This document shows positions 1 to 10,534 of a stretch of 64,000 nucleotides of DNA, in pieces. This DNA is from Isoetes taiwanensis (Eukaryota; Streptophyta; Lycopodiopsida; Isoetales; Isoetaceae), in the NCBI GenBank assembly GCA_021234155.1, contig JAJEKV010000020.1, forward strand, positions 2,963,275 through 3,027,274. Direction: 5' to 3'. Under the pieces are notes generated by a model. It worked only from the letters and a program-made list of their open reading frames with translations. It was not told where the DNA came from and ran no database searches. Numbering within the stretch: position 1 is the first letter of the stretch; every line of letters starts with the position of its first letter. The translations under genes were made by a program, and so were the position numbers.

Positions 1-900
1 TTTTGCTTTCCTGAGAAAGCAAATGTGTATTCCGGGATACACCTTTGCTTTCTAAGAAATCAAACGTGTGCTTTGGATTTATTTCCTACCATTTAGGGGT
101 CCCCATTTAATATGCAACCTTCTTATTTTTGTTGAGGATGAAAACTAAAAGCATTGATGCACGACCCTAAACTAAAAGCATTGATGCACGACCCTAAATG
201 CATTGATGCATTGATCTGGCGACGTGCTGCATCGCAGTTGCTCTGTGGGAGGTACTTGCACAATGTAGAGCCATCACACGAGTAGGAACCCAAGGCACAT
301 GTGAGGAGCATAAACTAATACTATGTTCTAATAAGAGAGACAATACTTTATAAGGGTTGAAATTATTTCTTACGCCCCATCTTTCCGTAGACTGTTCATT
401 CCCATCTTTAATTCGCCTCAATTTCTATCTTTATTAGCCCGTAACTAAAAATGATTGGGTACATAAAAGGTACAGATGAAGAAACTAGAACAATCTTAGA
501 AATAAAACATTAAGAACAAAAGACAACCCGATTTAAGTTATGAACATTCATGTTTAAAAAATGTTCTCATTCAAAATTTACATGTGGTAGTAAAAATATT
601 CCAAGCCTCTTGTGATATCCACCACTCTGGTGATGTGAAACTCTAAACAAGTCTAAATACAACTAACTTAAAATCAGCAACTGTACATCTCAGATAAAGA
701 ATGTGAACACAGGACCATCTAAAGCAATCAAAATTTGCCCCATCTATGAAAGCTGCTAAAGAATTTGAATCTTAGGCCTTAAGACCTTAAGACCTCAATA
801 TTCTTCTCCACAATGATTTGCAGTATTGACATGAGAGCAGAGCTGTTTGCCAATTAGATCTTTCTCACAAGATTATCATTTGGCATTTTGTCCTCCGCCC
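1..900. other. Intergenic, short tandem repeats
   Basis: No gene was recognised here. At 25-42 there is an 18-bp near-palindrome (gtgtattccgggatacac) of the same kind as the cluster at 7.8-8.2 kb. At 148-215 a unit of about 27 bp (aaactaaaagcattgatgca followed by cgaccct) is repeated about twice and then decays. The rest is AT-rich sequence without coding signal. Confidence 0.5.
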
Positions 901-911
901 TTAGAAAATCC

Positions 912-1447
912 TCAAGTGTAATGAAATTCTTCTCTTAGCAGCTTTTCCAACTCAGGATGCTTCAGCAGAGGCTCACCACTTTTGCCCTTCCTATAAAAAT
1001 GAAGAGCCCTAGAAAAGACAAGACACAAAGGCTTAGGATAATCATTGCTATCATAGAATTTATTATTTCACAAAAGAACATTCAGAAAAGATCTTATCAT
1101 TATTTCTCAAGACCATAAATCGCCATTCTTATAGGTTGATAAGTCAACATCTCAAAGTCATCATATAGATCTTGTCTAAATTTCTGCTTAAGTCCATAGC
1201 TGAAAGTAGAGGGAGAAACATTATTTAGCATAGCAAAAGAAAAGAACCAATATTAGCATAGCAAAGAAAAGCAAGAACTTCATTATCAACTACTAAAGTC
1301 TTACCTAAAAATCTGAAAAAGACATTCCATGCCATAATCAGTAACCAGTAGCATCATATTCTTACGCTAGTCTCCGAAATTCTGAATACATGCCACCATG
1401 AAAGTTGGTGCGGAGGAAATATGACCAGAAACAAATAGGGTGTTCAT
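912..1447 (-). pseudogene. LARP1: LARP1 (La-related protein 1) C-terminal DM15 region, broken
   Basis: LARP1 is a cytoplasmic mRNA-binding protein whose C-terminal DM15 repeats bind capped 5'TOP mRNAs. Three exon-like pieces follow in order on the minus strand. Piece 1 (about 1447-1305) reads FWSYFLRTNFHGGMYSEFRR then LA, and further on YGMECLFQIF before a good donor (AG|GTAAGA). Piece 2 (1199-1100), after a TTTCAG acceptor, reads YGLKQKFRQDLYDDFEMLTY and ends near IYGLEK. Piece 3 (1008-912), after a TTTCTAG acceptor, reads ALHFYRKGKSGEPLLKHPEL and ends REEFHYT-stop. The order matches the DM15 region of plant LARP1. Piece 1 has in-frame stops and a one-base shift near 1350, a base or two is lost after MNTL, and piece 2 ends in a stop where FWAF is expected. 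It is therefore a pseudogene; the family assignment rests on the recalled YGLEK and KHPEL motifs. Confidence 0.72.
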
Positions 1448-2489
1448 TTCGTAATATCAAAGAATTGTGCAACAAACAGACGTGTTAGAGTGCTCAGCCA
1501 AGTAAATAGCATAAGGCTCTAACTCATAGATAGACGAGAAAAGACTTTTGCCCCGCTTCGAAATCTTTCTCTCATTGTAGTCTAGACAGATCTAGTGATG
1601 CAAGTAAGAGGCGTTTTAGCAGATAACTCTAGCTTACAGACTAGGGAAATCGCTATAGATAAAAATTCCATTTATAACACCTCATGCCACAAACATAAGT
1701 GTTCAAAACATAAAGTGTTCAAAGGAAAGCTTGGACATGGCAACTAGCTTGAATATCGAGATAGAGAACCATGTACCTTTGTCCATCCTTGAATGGATTG
1801 TCCGCAGACCTCCTCGATAGCAACCTCCTCGATAACATATACGGATACCAAATGAAGATAAACAAACTACCACCTTGTGGAGGGGTAATAGTGTGTATAA
1901 AGCATCAGTCAATATTAGAGGATTGAATGAGATTTGCACAACAGAGAACCTATCTCGAAAAGCATTTCCTCATCACAAGCTTCGATGGCTCCGAATGGGA
2001 AAGGTAATAAGTCAGCAAAATCTGTGCCATCCAAAGTTTGACCAGATTGATGTATGCGGCCGAGGTATATCTACGAGGGGATATGTCCAAGCTCTTAACA
2101 AATGAAGCTTTGTAACAAACCCTGCAAGTAGACGTCCAAAGCAATTCAAATAATAAATTTATCTGTGCAAATGCCGCAGAGCTTACTTAGAAAACCAAAA
2201 GGAAGAGCTTACCTAGAAGCTTATTTGTGCCGCTTTGTTTGTATACCTGGTCCGAGCTTGATCTTAACTTTTTTGCGTAATCCGACCGTAACTTATGCCC
2301 CATGCTGTAAATCTTGTTGCTTGCTCTCATCTTCTGCAGAATCCGCAGAGCTCCGTCCCGAGCCAAGAGTTTTTGTTGAAAAACAATTTCGGATCTCCCA
2401 TGAAGGCGGCGATGTAGCCAACGATTGAAATTACTGCAAGAGAAACCTAAAAACAAGCAAGCGCCAAAATAAAATGGGAGGCGCTAACT
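1448..2489. other. Unassigned, possibly upstream part of the LARP1 pseudogene
   Basis: Upstream (on the minus strand) of the LARP1 remnant. No further LARP1 exon could be read. A short direct repeat lies near 2176-2225 (agagcttact / agagcttacc). Short overlapping frames here have no recognisable domain and are treated as chance. Confidence 0.35.
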
Positions 2490-2718
2490 TGTGAATACAG
2501 AGTGCACAACAGGATATGGTGGAAATATGTAGTTGGGTTTTGTATTGAATGGTGTAACAAAAAGAATACAATATAGACTCAAATATATGCATTGGACAAA
2601 TGCATGCATTGGACAAATGCATGAAACGACCCGTTACTTATTGTGTCTCTTGGACACGCCGCCAGAGATCTTGTTGACAGTGGATAGCGTTACCTCATTG
2701 CCGCCGCTAATCTAACTA
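2490..2718 (-). repeat. 3' LTR of the 2.5-7.7 kb Copia element
   Basis: Matches 7254-7745 after allowing for the insertion there. It contains an extra tandem copy of a 17-bp unit (gcattggacaaatgcat) near 2589-2622 that the other LTR lacks. The inner boundary is uncertain by about 8 bp because the string taactccccat occurs both just inside this LTR and just outside the other. Confidence 0.8.
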
Positions 2719-5700
2719 ACTCCCCATCAGCCCGGACTCTAGCTGACGGCTGTCTTCTAGATATATCTTCAATTGCTCACGAAAACAGTCTAACTTATCT
2801 CGAGAGAGTGACTTTGTCAGCAAATCTGCTATCATGTCTTCTGTTGGACAGTAGAGCAAGTTAATTACTCCATTCTTTACTTGCTCTCGGATAAAGTGAT
2901 ATCTGATGTCAATGTGTCTCGTTCTTGCATGATACTTGGAAGAATAGGCTAATTCCACAAAGACTCTTGTTGTCACAATAGAGAATGGTAGGTCCTTCTT
3001 GCGGAAGCATGATTCCCCTTAGTAATTCTCTTAACCATATTACTTCTTGTCTTTGCGTATAGCGGCTATATACTCGACTTGGTTGCTTGATAGTGCAACT
3101 ATAGGTTGCTTTTTACTCTTCCAAGAGATAAGACAATTTCCCAAATAGAATATGAATGCTTGAAGTGGATCGTCTTGTATCTCGCTCTCCAAAATTAATC
3201 TGCATCACAATATCCATAAAGTTGAAATGATTCCGACTTTGGTTTTATAATTCAAAGACATAATTCTTGGTTCCTGCAATATATCTCATTATTCTTTTGA
3301 CAGCAAGCCAATGAAGGTGTCCTGGATTATTCAAGAATTGGCTCAATACTCCAACTGAATATGCTATGTCTGGCCTCGTGCACAGGGCCAAATAATTCAA
3401 GGAGCCAATTGCATGTCTATATGGGACATCCTTCATTGCATCTCTCTCTTGCTCAGTAGAAGGGGACATATCATTTGTGTATGAGATATTAGATTCCATA
3501 GGTGTTGCTGCAGGATTAGCTTGATCCATTCCAAACCTATTCAAGATATCATCAATGTAACGTGCTTGACTTAACTTCATCCATCCATTTTTGTGGTCTC
3601 GAATGATTTGGATTCCAAGGAAGTGGTGCACCTCCCCATGTCGGACATCCGAACTTCGGTGATAGTCGGCTCTTCACTTGATTAAGGAGAACAATAGAGT
3701 TTGCCAATAATAGGCAGTCATCAACATATAAGGCAACCATAACAAAGAACTCCCCCATACGGTGCACATATACATTACCATCAACAGAAGTACTCCCAAA
3801 ACCAAGACTAAGAAGGTGACCATTCATGCGATCAAACCAGGCTTTAGGGGACTGCTTCAAACCATATAATGCCTTTTTGAGTTTACACACCAAGTTCTCG
3901 TGGCCAGCCTTCACATAACCTTCTGGTTGAGCCACATAAACTTCTTCATTTAGTGTGCCGTGCAAGAAGGCAGTTTGAACGTCTAACTGATGGACCTCCA
4001 AGTTTGATTGAACCGCCATAGCAAGCAGAGTTCGAATGGATGACATACGCACCACGGGAGAAAATGTATCTGTAAAGTCAACACCAGCAATTTGTGAGAA
4101 CCCACGTGCAACAAACCTTGCTTTAAAACGCTCGACTTGGCCTGCAGCATTGCGCTTGAATTTAAATAGCCACTTGGTAGTGACCATCTTTCTTTCAGGC
4201 GGGAGGGGAGTGAGTTCCCACGTTCCATTCTTCAATAAGGAATCATACTCAGATTGCATGGCTTGTCGCCATTGCTTGGCATGGGGACCTGATAAAGCTT
4301 CTTGAACAGTTAATGGTTCTTGAGAGGCTTCATCGAGAGGCACCAAATCAATAGGTTCAGCATCTTGAATGATCATGTTCATCCATCGCTTATGGGTTCC
4401 TTGAGAAGCTTCTAATGCATCAGCCGCCTTAGAGGAAAGATAACTGATTCTGCCAGATCTAGTTGAGCCGCGATTTGGTTTATGAGGATCCACTATTGTA
4501 GGGGTACCAGCAATATGACGTTCCTTTGTCTTGTGTGATCTACCAATATGTCACCCTTGTCGAGATGAAGGGCCCGACCGGTCTGGGTCAAGAGGAGGTG
4601 GATCCGCAATATCTCCTAAGGCTTCAAAAGGGTTAAGTGCGACATCAGAATCAATAACATCATCAGAGGGATGTGGAATGGTTGCACTGGTAGAAGCATC
4701 GTCTTCTTGGGCTCCCCCAGAATCTTCCATAAAACAATCAACCAATGTCTCCAGGTTAAGGCGTCTATGCACTAGAACCTCGATCATAGGCTTGGTAAGA
4801 TCTCCATAAAATATATTCTCATTAAAGATAACATCTCCAATACGCCCAATTTGCAAGCGCCTGGTTGTGAGGTTATATAGTCGATATGCTTTGGCTTCAA
4901 GAGAATACCCCACAAAGACACATTTTTGACTCTTGTCCTCCAACTTGTGTCTGAGTTCATCAGGAATATGAGCATAGGCAAGGCACCCGAATGTGCGCAA
5001 GTGGCCAAGATAGGGCACTCGATTCTCCCACAACTGGCATGGAGTTGATTTTTGAAGAGCCGCAGTAGGTAAACGGTTTCTAAGATATGCGGCAGTCATG
5101 ATGGCTTCTCCCCAAAATTTATCAGGCATCCCAGCTAGTTTGAGCATGCATCGAGCACTTTCAACTAAAGTGCGGTTCATCCGTTCAGCAACCCCATTTT
5201 GTTGAGGTGTATAGGGGGTAGTGGATTGATGAATGATGCCATGCTCAGCACAATAATGGTCAAAACGGCTTGAAAAATATTCCCCGCCCCCATCACTTCG
5301 CAACACTCGAATTCTTCGTCCAATTTGGGTTTCAACTTCGGCCTTGAATAATCGAAACATGTCAAAGACTTCAGACTTCCTAGCAAGTAATCGCACAGTG
5401 ACAAATCTTGAGAAGTCATCAATAAATGTGAGTATGTATTTCTTCTTGCCAAGAGTCAATGTTCGCATTGGGCCACATAGATCAGAATGAATAATCTCCA
5501 ACGGACCCATGGCTCTAGTTCTTGCTCCTACAGGGAAGGGGGCTCTTTTATGTTTCCCTAAAATGCAAGCTTCGCAAAAATCTATATCATCATTGCCTTC
5601 AATAGGATCTAAACCAGTGACCATATTGGACCGGGATAAAGTTTGGAGAGCTTGCTCATGACGTGCCCCAAGCGATTATGCCACAACTTGAGATTTGATG

Positions 5701-7363
5701 GTTTGGGCTTAACGGCAAGGGCTTAAGGAGGTTCCGTAAGTGTGGCATCCAATTGATATAAGCCTTCCACTCTAGTGCCTGTGGCTGCTAGGGCTCCCTC
5801 AGCATAAGTAATATAGCACTTGTTGGAGTGAAAGGTGACATGAAAACCTGCATCAGCAATCTTACCCACAGAGAGAAGTGTCTGGGTTAAGCCGGGAACA
5901 TAGAAAACATTTTGAATCTCTTTGGGGGTCTCACCAAGGTGAACTAAGATAGTTCCTTTCCCACAGACTTGATAAGATCGACTATCTCCCACATAAACTT
6001 GTTGCTGGTTATTAAGAGGTTCATAAGTATGAAAAATCTCCCTTAATGGCATCATGTGCATAGAAGCACCAGAGTCCAGCCAGATAACCCAATTTTGAGG
6101 ATGGTTCTCAAAAGTAGATGCCATAAATAGTTTATTACCAGTTCGAGTCTCATTTTTCGAATCAGAAGAAGAAGATGGTTTACCAGGATTATTCGGTAGT
6201 CTCACGCGACAATCTCTGGAACGATGCCCAAGTTTCCCACAACGAAAACACTCCACTCTTCCATTTTGAGAGGGGCGTCTAGAATTATAAGGCGTACCAC
6301 CATCTTGCCCTTGACTCCCACGGGCAGCATAAGTACGAATTGGTTTCTGGCCAAAAACAGGTCTTCTTTTGCGCATAAAGAATGCAGCATTTTTAGAATT
6401 ACCTCCATCAGAGATCTTTATCTTTCTCTCTTCTTCCATGAGGGCAGCAACAAGGGTATCCATAGTTTGATTGGGAATGTTCGTCAACGTGGTGACAACA
6501 TGTTTATAATCAAGTGCAAGGCCTTTAAGTAATACCGCCATCTGGTCCTCCATAGAAACAATGGCGTTGACCCGATCCAATTGCACAATAAGGGAGCGCA
6601 TGCGGCTTAAATATTCAGCAATGGCTTCACTAGACTCCATCTTTAGGTCAAATAATTGTTGCTTAAGGGACAACTCACATGCCTTACCGGAGCCTCCAAA
6701 CGCGGTTAATAAAGTGCTCCAATTGTGATGTGCAGATTTTGTAAGGTCTATCAAATGCACATACTCCTCTCCAAGGGCTAAACCAATGGTGGTGAGGGCC
6801 TTACGATCCCTTTGCTCCCACTCAGAAATTTTGGCAGCCTCAACGGGTTTGGGTTCTGTCCCATCCACTACTCCCCAGGTGGCTTCTCTCCTTCTCTCAT
6901 TAGCATCAATTGTAATTTTGTAGACCAGGTATGAAAATTATGGCCAGTAAATTTTTCTAGAAACTTTTCAAGGAATTTCTCCAACCCTTGAGATGAGGAC
7001 CCAGCCATATAGTTTCTTAAGAATAAAATAAATGCCAAATAAAGGCAAATACCTGGCTTCAAGAAAAGGAGAGGCGCTCAAAAACGCTTGATCTTCTCCG
7101 TTGGCAACAACAACAAGGAAATTTGGGTCGCCGAATATAAGAACGGCGCCGCTTTTGAATGCGCTCGTTCACTCGAAGTATAGCAAGCTTGCACTTGATC
7201 TCTTCACGGCGTTGGGCCTTGCTCTTACGCGCCATACCCGACGTCTGATACCATGTGAATACAGAGTGCACAACAGGATATGGTGGAAATATGTAGTTGG
7301 GTTTTGTATTGAATGGTGTAACAAAAAGAATACAATATAGACTCAAATATATGCATTGGACAA

Positions 7364-7382
7364 ATGCATGAAACGACCCGTT
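7364..7382. repeat. Target-site duplication, left copy
   Basis: Nineteen bases atgcatgaaacgacccgtt, identical to 7654-7672, bracketing the poly(A) retroposon. Confidence 0.9.
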
Positions 7383-7617
7383 TGTCACTTTTACCTTTGT
7401 CTATCAGTATCTTCGGGAGGCATTTTAGGGTGGCATCATCGTCATGCAGGTCATGCAGGGGTTTTTTTCTTTTGATGATTTCCTCAAATGGTGTCTGTCT
7501 CTACCTTCATACTTGGGGTTTGAGTACTTGTGCTGATACGGTTAGGCTATCTGGCTACTATGGAGCCATCAATAAATGTATTTATTACATATTATTAATA
7601 AAAAATAAAAATATCTT

Positions 7618-7653
<36 letters not shown>
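7383..7653 (+). mobile_element. Poly(A) retroposon or 5'-truncated LINE copy inside the LTR
   Basis: A 271-bp insert ends in a run of about 30 A (7624-7653) and is flanked by a perfect 19-bp direct repeat, atgcatgaaacgacccgtt, at 7364-7382 and 7654-7672. The uninterrupted site is seen in the partner LTR near 2620. A poly(A) tail with a long target duplication is the mark of LINE-driven target-primed reverse transcription. The insert has AATAAA-like strings before the tail (near 7574 and 7599). It has no protein homology I recognise, so it is either the 3' end of a LINE, a SINE, or a retroposed transcript end. The exact duplication shows it arrived after the Copia element. Confidence 0.88.
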
Positions 7654-7656
<3 letters not shown>

Positions 7657-7672
7657 CATGAAACGACCCGTT
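7654..7672. repeat. Target-site duplication, right copy
   Basis: Identical to 7364-7382; directly follows the A run. Confidence 0.9.
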
Positions 7673-7799
7673 ACTTATTGTGTCTCTTGGACACGTCAGC
7701 AGAGATGCGCTGACAGGCAGATAGCGCTGCCGCTAACTGCTAACATAACTCCCCATAAGGAAATCGCCTAAAAAAACAAGAACTGCCATGCTTTTTGAA

Positions 7800-8225
7800 A
7801 ACCAAATCCTATTCCGGAATACAAAGTGTATTCCAGAATAAGATTCCCTATTTCTTTTTGAACCAATATCCTGTATCCCTAGTCCCCACAAAACAAACCA
7901 AACAATCCTTTTTTTATTTATACCACGATCCTGTATCTCTCCCAAAAAACAAAGATCCCAAGGTTGTTGGTTTGTATTGCTCTTTCGCTAATCCCTTGAT
8001 GATCTAGAACTATGTTCATGTTTCAATTGAAACCAAAAGATTGCAAGGTCATTGAAAATCCGGAAATTTGGAAAATTGCAAGATCACTGTTGATTCTCAA
8101 AAACTTGTACAGCAAAAATGTATTCCGGAATACACTTCGGATTTCGAGCAAAACCAAAAGTGTATTCTGGAATACACTTTGACTTTCAAAAAAAAGTAAA
8201 AGTGTATTCCAGAATACACTTCTGT
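7800..8225. repeat. Cluster of 18-bp palindromes (GTGTATTCYRGAATACAC)
   Basis: Palindromic copies centre near 7815 (tattccggaata), 7833, 8127, 8168 (gtgtattctggaatacac) and 8210 (gtgtattccagaatacac). The last three are 41-43 bp apart, embedded in a longer AT-rich unit with aaccaaaag-like flanks. A further copy is at the window start (25-42). They are too regular to be chance. They may be a degenerate satellite or clustered protein-binding sites. The stretch from 8226 to 8620 holds no gene I can see and would be the 3' flank of the histone-like frame. Confidence 0.75.
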
Positions 8226-8623
8226 TATTCTCTAATGGTAAAAGTGTCAATTTTGGTACTTTAAAATATTATATCATTAAAAAATGTCTCATTGTAACCT
8301 AAAAGTACGTTTTCTGGAAAACGATCCAAGCTAACAAAATGTTGTGTAGGACGTACACTTAAATTAGTGGTTTTCTCAAAAAACACACTTCAAGTAAATT
8401 CTATCTGTTAGGAAAAGTGTCACTTTGACATAGTCAATTTTCTCTTTGCACAAAAAAATGAGTGATTTTGGGGGGGTCAAAATACATTTTTATGACAAAA
8501 ATAAAATTTTTACCCCATTTTAGCTCTTTTTTGGGAAAAAAATGGAATCTTTGAGGAATATTCCGTTTGCTCCCATTTCAATGATTTGCTCCCGTTTCTA
8601 TTGCAACTCTGTTGGTCGCATAA

Positions 8624-8947
8624 TCACCGAAACTCCCCTCGAATCCTCCTGGTAAGCTGGAGGTCTTTGGGCATTATGGTAACCCTCTTTGCATGGATGG
8701 CACAGAGGTTGGCGTCACTCAAAATCTCTATGAGGTAAGCCTCGGCTGCCTCCTGGAGTGCGAGGATAGCAAAGGCCTGAAACCTCAGATCGGTCTTAAA
8801 TTTTTGGGCAATCTCCCGGACAAGCCGCTGGAAGGGTAGCCGGCGAATCAATGGCTCAGTAGTCTTCTGATACTTACGTATCTCGCGAAGAGCTACTGTG
8901 TCCGGTCGGAACCTATGGGGCTTCCTTGGCTTGACCGTTGAGCAATT
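8624..8947 (-). CDS. Histone H3 core-domain frame (C-terminal part), probably a fossil
   Basis: An open stretch of 107 codons ending in TGA encodes an almost complete H3 histone fold. Reading order: [20 protein letters not shown] (alpha-N), then [20 protein letters not shown] (alpha-1), [20 protein letters not shown] (alpha-2), and [20 protein letters not shown] followed by RRIRGEFR (alpha-3 and C-terminus). Loop 1 has the normal H3 length, unlike most CENH3. Departures from canonical plant H3 include TEPLIRR, QKFKT, the AFAIL region, LIEILSDA and the EFR end. No canonical H3 tail (ARTKQTARKS) lies upstream. Instead a basic frame and an unrelated protein precede it in the same orientation. 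It could be a divergent H3 variant, an H3 captured by a mobile element, or a retrocopy. The fold is clear; expression is not shown. Confidence 0.85.
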   Translation of the reverse strand, partial: NCSTVKPRKPHRFRPDTVALREIRKYQKTTEPLIRRLPFQRLVREIAQKFKTDLRFQAFAILALQEAAEAYLIEILSDANLCAIHAKRVTIMPKDLQLTRRIRGEFR

Positions 8948-9119
8948 TCAAAGCAATCTGCTCTCGTCGCTGAGCTGACGTCTTCTTTCCAATTTGGGCA
9001 TCCTTCTGAAGCCGGGTCTTGTAATTGACTCCTCCCCTCACAGGTTTTGTATTCTTCCTCTTCCTGTTACCCCACTCCCTATCCGAAACATCATTTGGTG
9101 CTACCTCCTCTTGTACCAC
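8913..9119 (-). CDS. Short basic frame between the unknown protein and the H3 core
   Basis: A 68-codon open frame with no ATG at its start, overlapping the neighbouring frames at both ends. It is rich in K and R ([33 protein letters not shown]) and so resembles a histone-tail-like or nucleic-acid-binding linker. I do not recognise a family. Its [16 protein letters not shown] stretch resembles KSKAQRREEIKCKLA in the leader frame of the Copia element at about 7235-7059, which may be coincidence. It probably belongs to the same ancestral transcription unit as its neighbours, which now lie in more than one frame. Confidence 0.45.
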   Translation of the reverse strand: MVQEEVAPNDVSDREWGNRKRKNTKPVRGGVNYKTRLQKDAQIGKKTSAQRREQIALKLLNGQAKEAP

Positions 9120-9862
9120 ATGTTGATCTCCTGATTCACATTTTGATCAACATTTTGATCAACCTGCTGATCAACTTGCTGGTCCCCCTGCTGGTTTTGA
9201 GCATCCTCCTCTTCCTTACGGAGCCTCTCCTTCTCAGCATCCCGGGCTTCCTTGTTCAAGCGCACTTGTACTCGTCTGGCGATCTCCGTATGGTACCAGG
9301 CCGGGTGAGCTCGCATGTCCTTGCACAAGGTCCAGGCGATCTTGTGTGAAGGTAGGGGGGGGACATTTTCAAAAACGAAGCTATAAAGTTCTTCATTCCA
9401 AAAGAAAGTAGGAAGATTGTAATGGTCCCTGTACATAAGTACATGGCCTTTACCAAGGTAATAGAAACGGGCAGCCCGCTCCTCTAGTAGGCCGCTAGCT
9501 ATTTGCTGAAGGTCTTCTACCCTAGCAAGGAGCTGAATCCATTTGGCCTCCGTCCGGATAAGTTCAGCGGGATCCTCCTCTTGGCCGGCTTGTGGATAGA
9601 ACTTAACAATGGCCCAGGCTTGGTCAGGCTGCTCTACAAGGGTGTAAGGTTGGTCTGCAGCATTTAGCTTCATGAGGAAGCGGTCATTGAAATGGAAAAT
9701 GGGGTAAGGGATCCTACGGCCCTCAGTGAAATGAACTACAAGGAGGTCCAGAACAGTGTCAACCATAGGGCTATCACCTGAGAGATAGTCTACTAGGACT
9801 CTAAACAACTGAAAGACAGTCGCCTTGTTTAGGTCCACGGCGAGCTTGAAGCGCGGCATCAT
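9101..9862 (-). CDS. Unrecognised 253-aa protein with charged coiled-coil C-terminus
   Basis: An ATG-started frame (MMPRFKLAVDLNKATVFQLF...) of 253 codons. The first ~190 residues look globular, with hydrophobic and aromatic segments (HYNLPTFFWNEELYSFVFEN; KIAWTLCKDMRAHPAWYHTE). From about residue 200 comes a charged helix (RLNKEARDAEKERLRKEEED) and then a Q/D repeat (DQQVDQQVDQNVDQNVNQ) caused by an imperfect ~12-bp repeat, gat-caa-nnn-gtt, near 9130-9185. The upstream sequence (9863-10060) contains aaaaccctagcgcc, typical of plant 5' leaders. I cannot name the family. It lies in one orientation with the basic frame and the H3 core, and downstream of an LTR with a primer site. It may be the gag-like or accessory frame of a non-autonomous LTR element. 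Confidence 0.6.
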   Translation of the reverse strand: MMPRFKLAVDLNKATVFQLFRVLVDYLSGDSPMVDTVLDLLVVHFTEGRRIPYPIFHFNDRFLMKLNAADQPYTLVEQPDQAWAIVKFYPQAGQEEDPAELIRTEAKWIQLLARVEDLQQIASGLLEERAARFYYLGKGHVLMYRDHYNLPTFFWNEELYSFVFENVPPLPSHKIAWTLCKDMRAHPAWYHTEIARRVQVRLNKEARDAEKERLRKEEEDAQNQQGDQQVDQQVDQNVDQNVNQEINMWYKRR

Positions 9863-10534
9863 GGCACTGGTGATGGCTAACAAGAGAGGAGAAGTAGGGC
9901 GCTCAAGCTTAGACAAGTGGCGCTAGAGGGTAGGCGAAGGCGCTAGGGTTTTAGGGTGGTTGCAGGGTGGCAGTAGAGGTCAGCTATGGCGGAAAAGGAG
10001 CTCTAGTCCGGCGGCTATGGCGGAAGAAAGTCGTGCAAAGAAACACACTTTTCAAAAAGTGACTCAAATTTGAATTTAACTTTTAACTTTTTATTAAAAA
10101 TTTTCAAAAAAAAAAAAAAAAAAAAAAGGCGTAAAAATACGCTGGGACCGTATGGGGCCAAGGAATGGCGTTATACGCTCCTAACTCTTCGAAAGAAACA
10201 CCTCGGACGACAGCAGCGCCCCTTTCGACTTTTCGGCCTGCTGTTGACTTTCCGCCCTCGGGAGACGTGCCCCCTAGGGTATTTGGGAGGTGCCCGATCC
10301 GTTGGAGCCATTTTCGCCTCCATTCGAGCTACCTACAAAAAGTTATGGTCCTTTCAAACTTGGGTCCTCCAGTCGCCCTAATCTTCTTAGAAAACTTACA
10401 ATCTATTACATTGACCTAGCACAAAACCAAACATCAAAGAGCTAAACAATCCCACTAGCTTAAACTCCCACCTAACTACCGAGCTAGCGAGTTAGGGTTT
10501 GGTCAGTGCTATGATTTCGAGCAACCGAAATCAC
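9863..10534 (-). other. Leader region between the primer site and the unknown frame
   Basis: Read on the minus strand this runs from the primer-binding site to the 253-aa frame. It holds a homopolymer (22 A on the plus strand, about 10107-10128) and GC-rich sequence (10130-10330) without a sustained open frame on the minus strand. It resembles the long untranslated leader of an LTR element, but could be two joined pieces because of the A run. Confidence 0.4.

Larger units (their letters stand above)
2490..7745 (-). mobile_element. Copia LTR retrotransposon, old and broken (fossil)
   Basis: An LTR-retrotransposon fossil on the minus strand. The 3' LTR is at 2490-2718 and the 5' LTR at 7254-7745, the latter enlarged by a nested insertion. 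The two share the first ~130 bp almost perfectly from TGTGAATACAG. A tRNA-Met-type primer site (TGGTATCAGA) lies just inside the right LTR at about 7244-7253, and a purine-rich tract (gatggggag) next to the left LTR. Possible 5-bp target duplication: taact at 2485-2489 and 7746-7750. Parts in Copia order on the minus strand: gag with one CCHC knuckle and the protease region (about 7006-5723), integrase (5624-4551), reverse transcriptase (about 4493-3245), RNase H end (about 2976-2716). Integrase ahead of reverse transcriptase identifies Copia. It carries several breaks and is dead. LTR divergence in their second half suggests an age of several million years. Confidence 0.92.
7254..7745 (-). 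repeat. 5' LTR of the Copia element, with nested retroposon
   Basis: Begins TGTGAATACAG next to the primer site and ends GCTAACA on the plus strand. A 271-bp insertion plus a 19-bp duplication interrupts it at 7383-7672. Without these the LTR would be about 200 bp, comparable with the left copy. Confidence 0.8.

Noticed and set aside
4036-6532. Plus-strand frames within the Copia element at 4036-4809 and 6224-6532
   Set aside because: Antisense shadows of the minus-strand Copia coding region.
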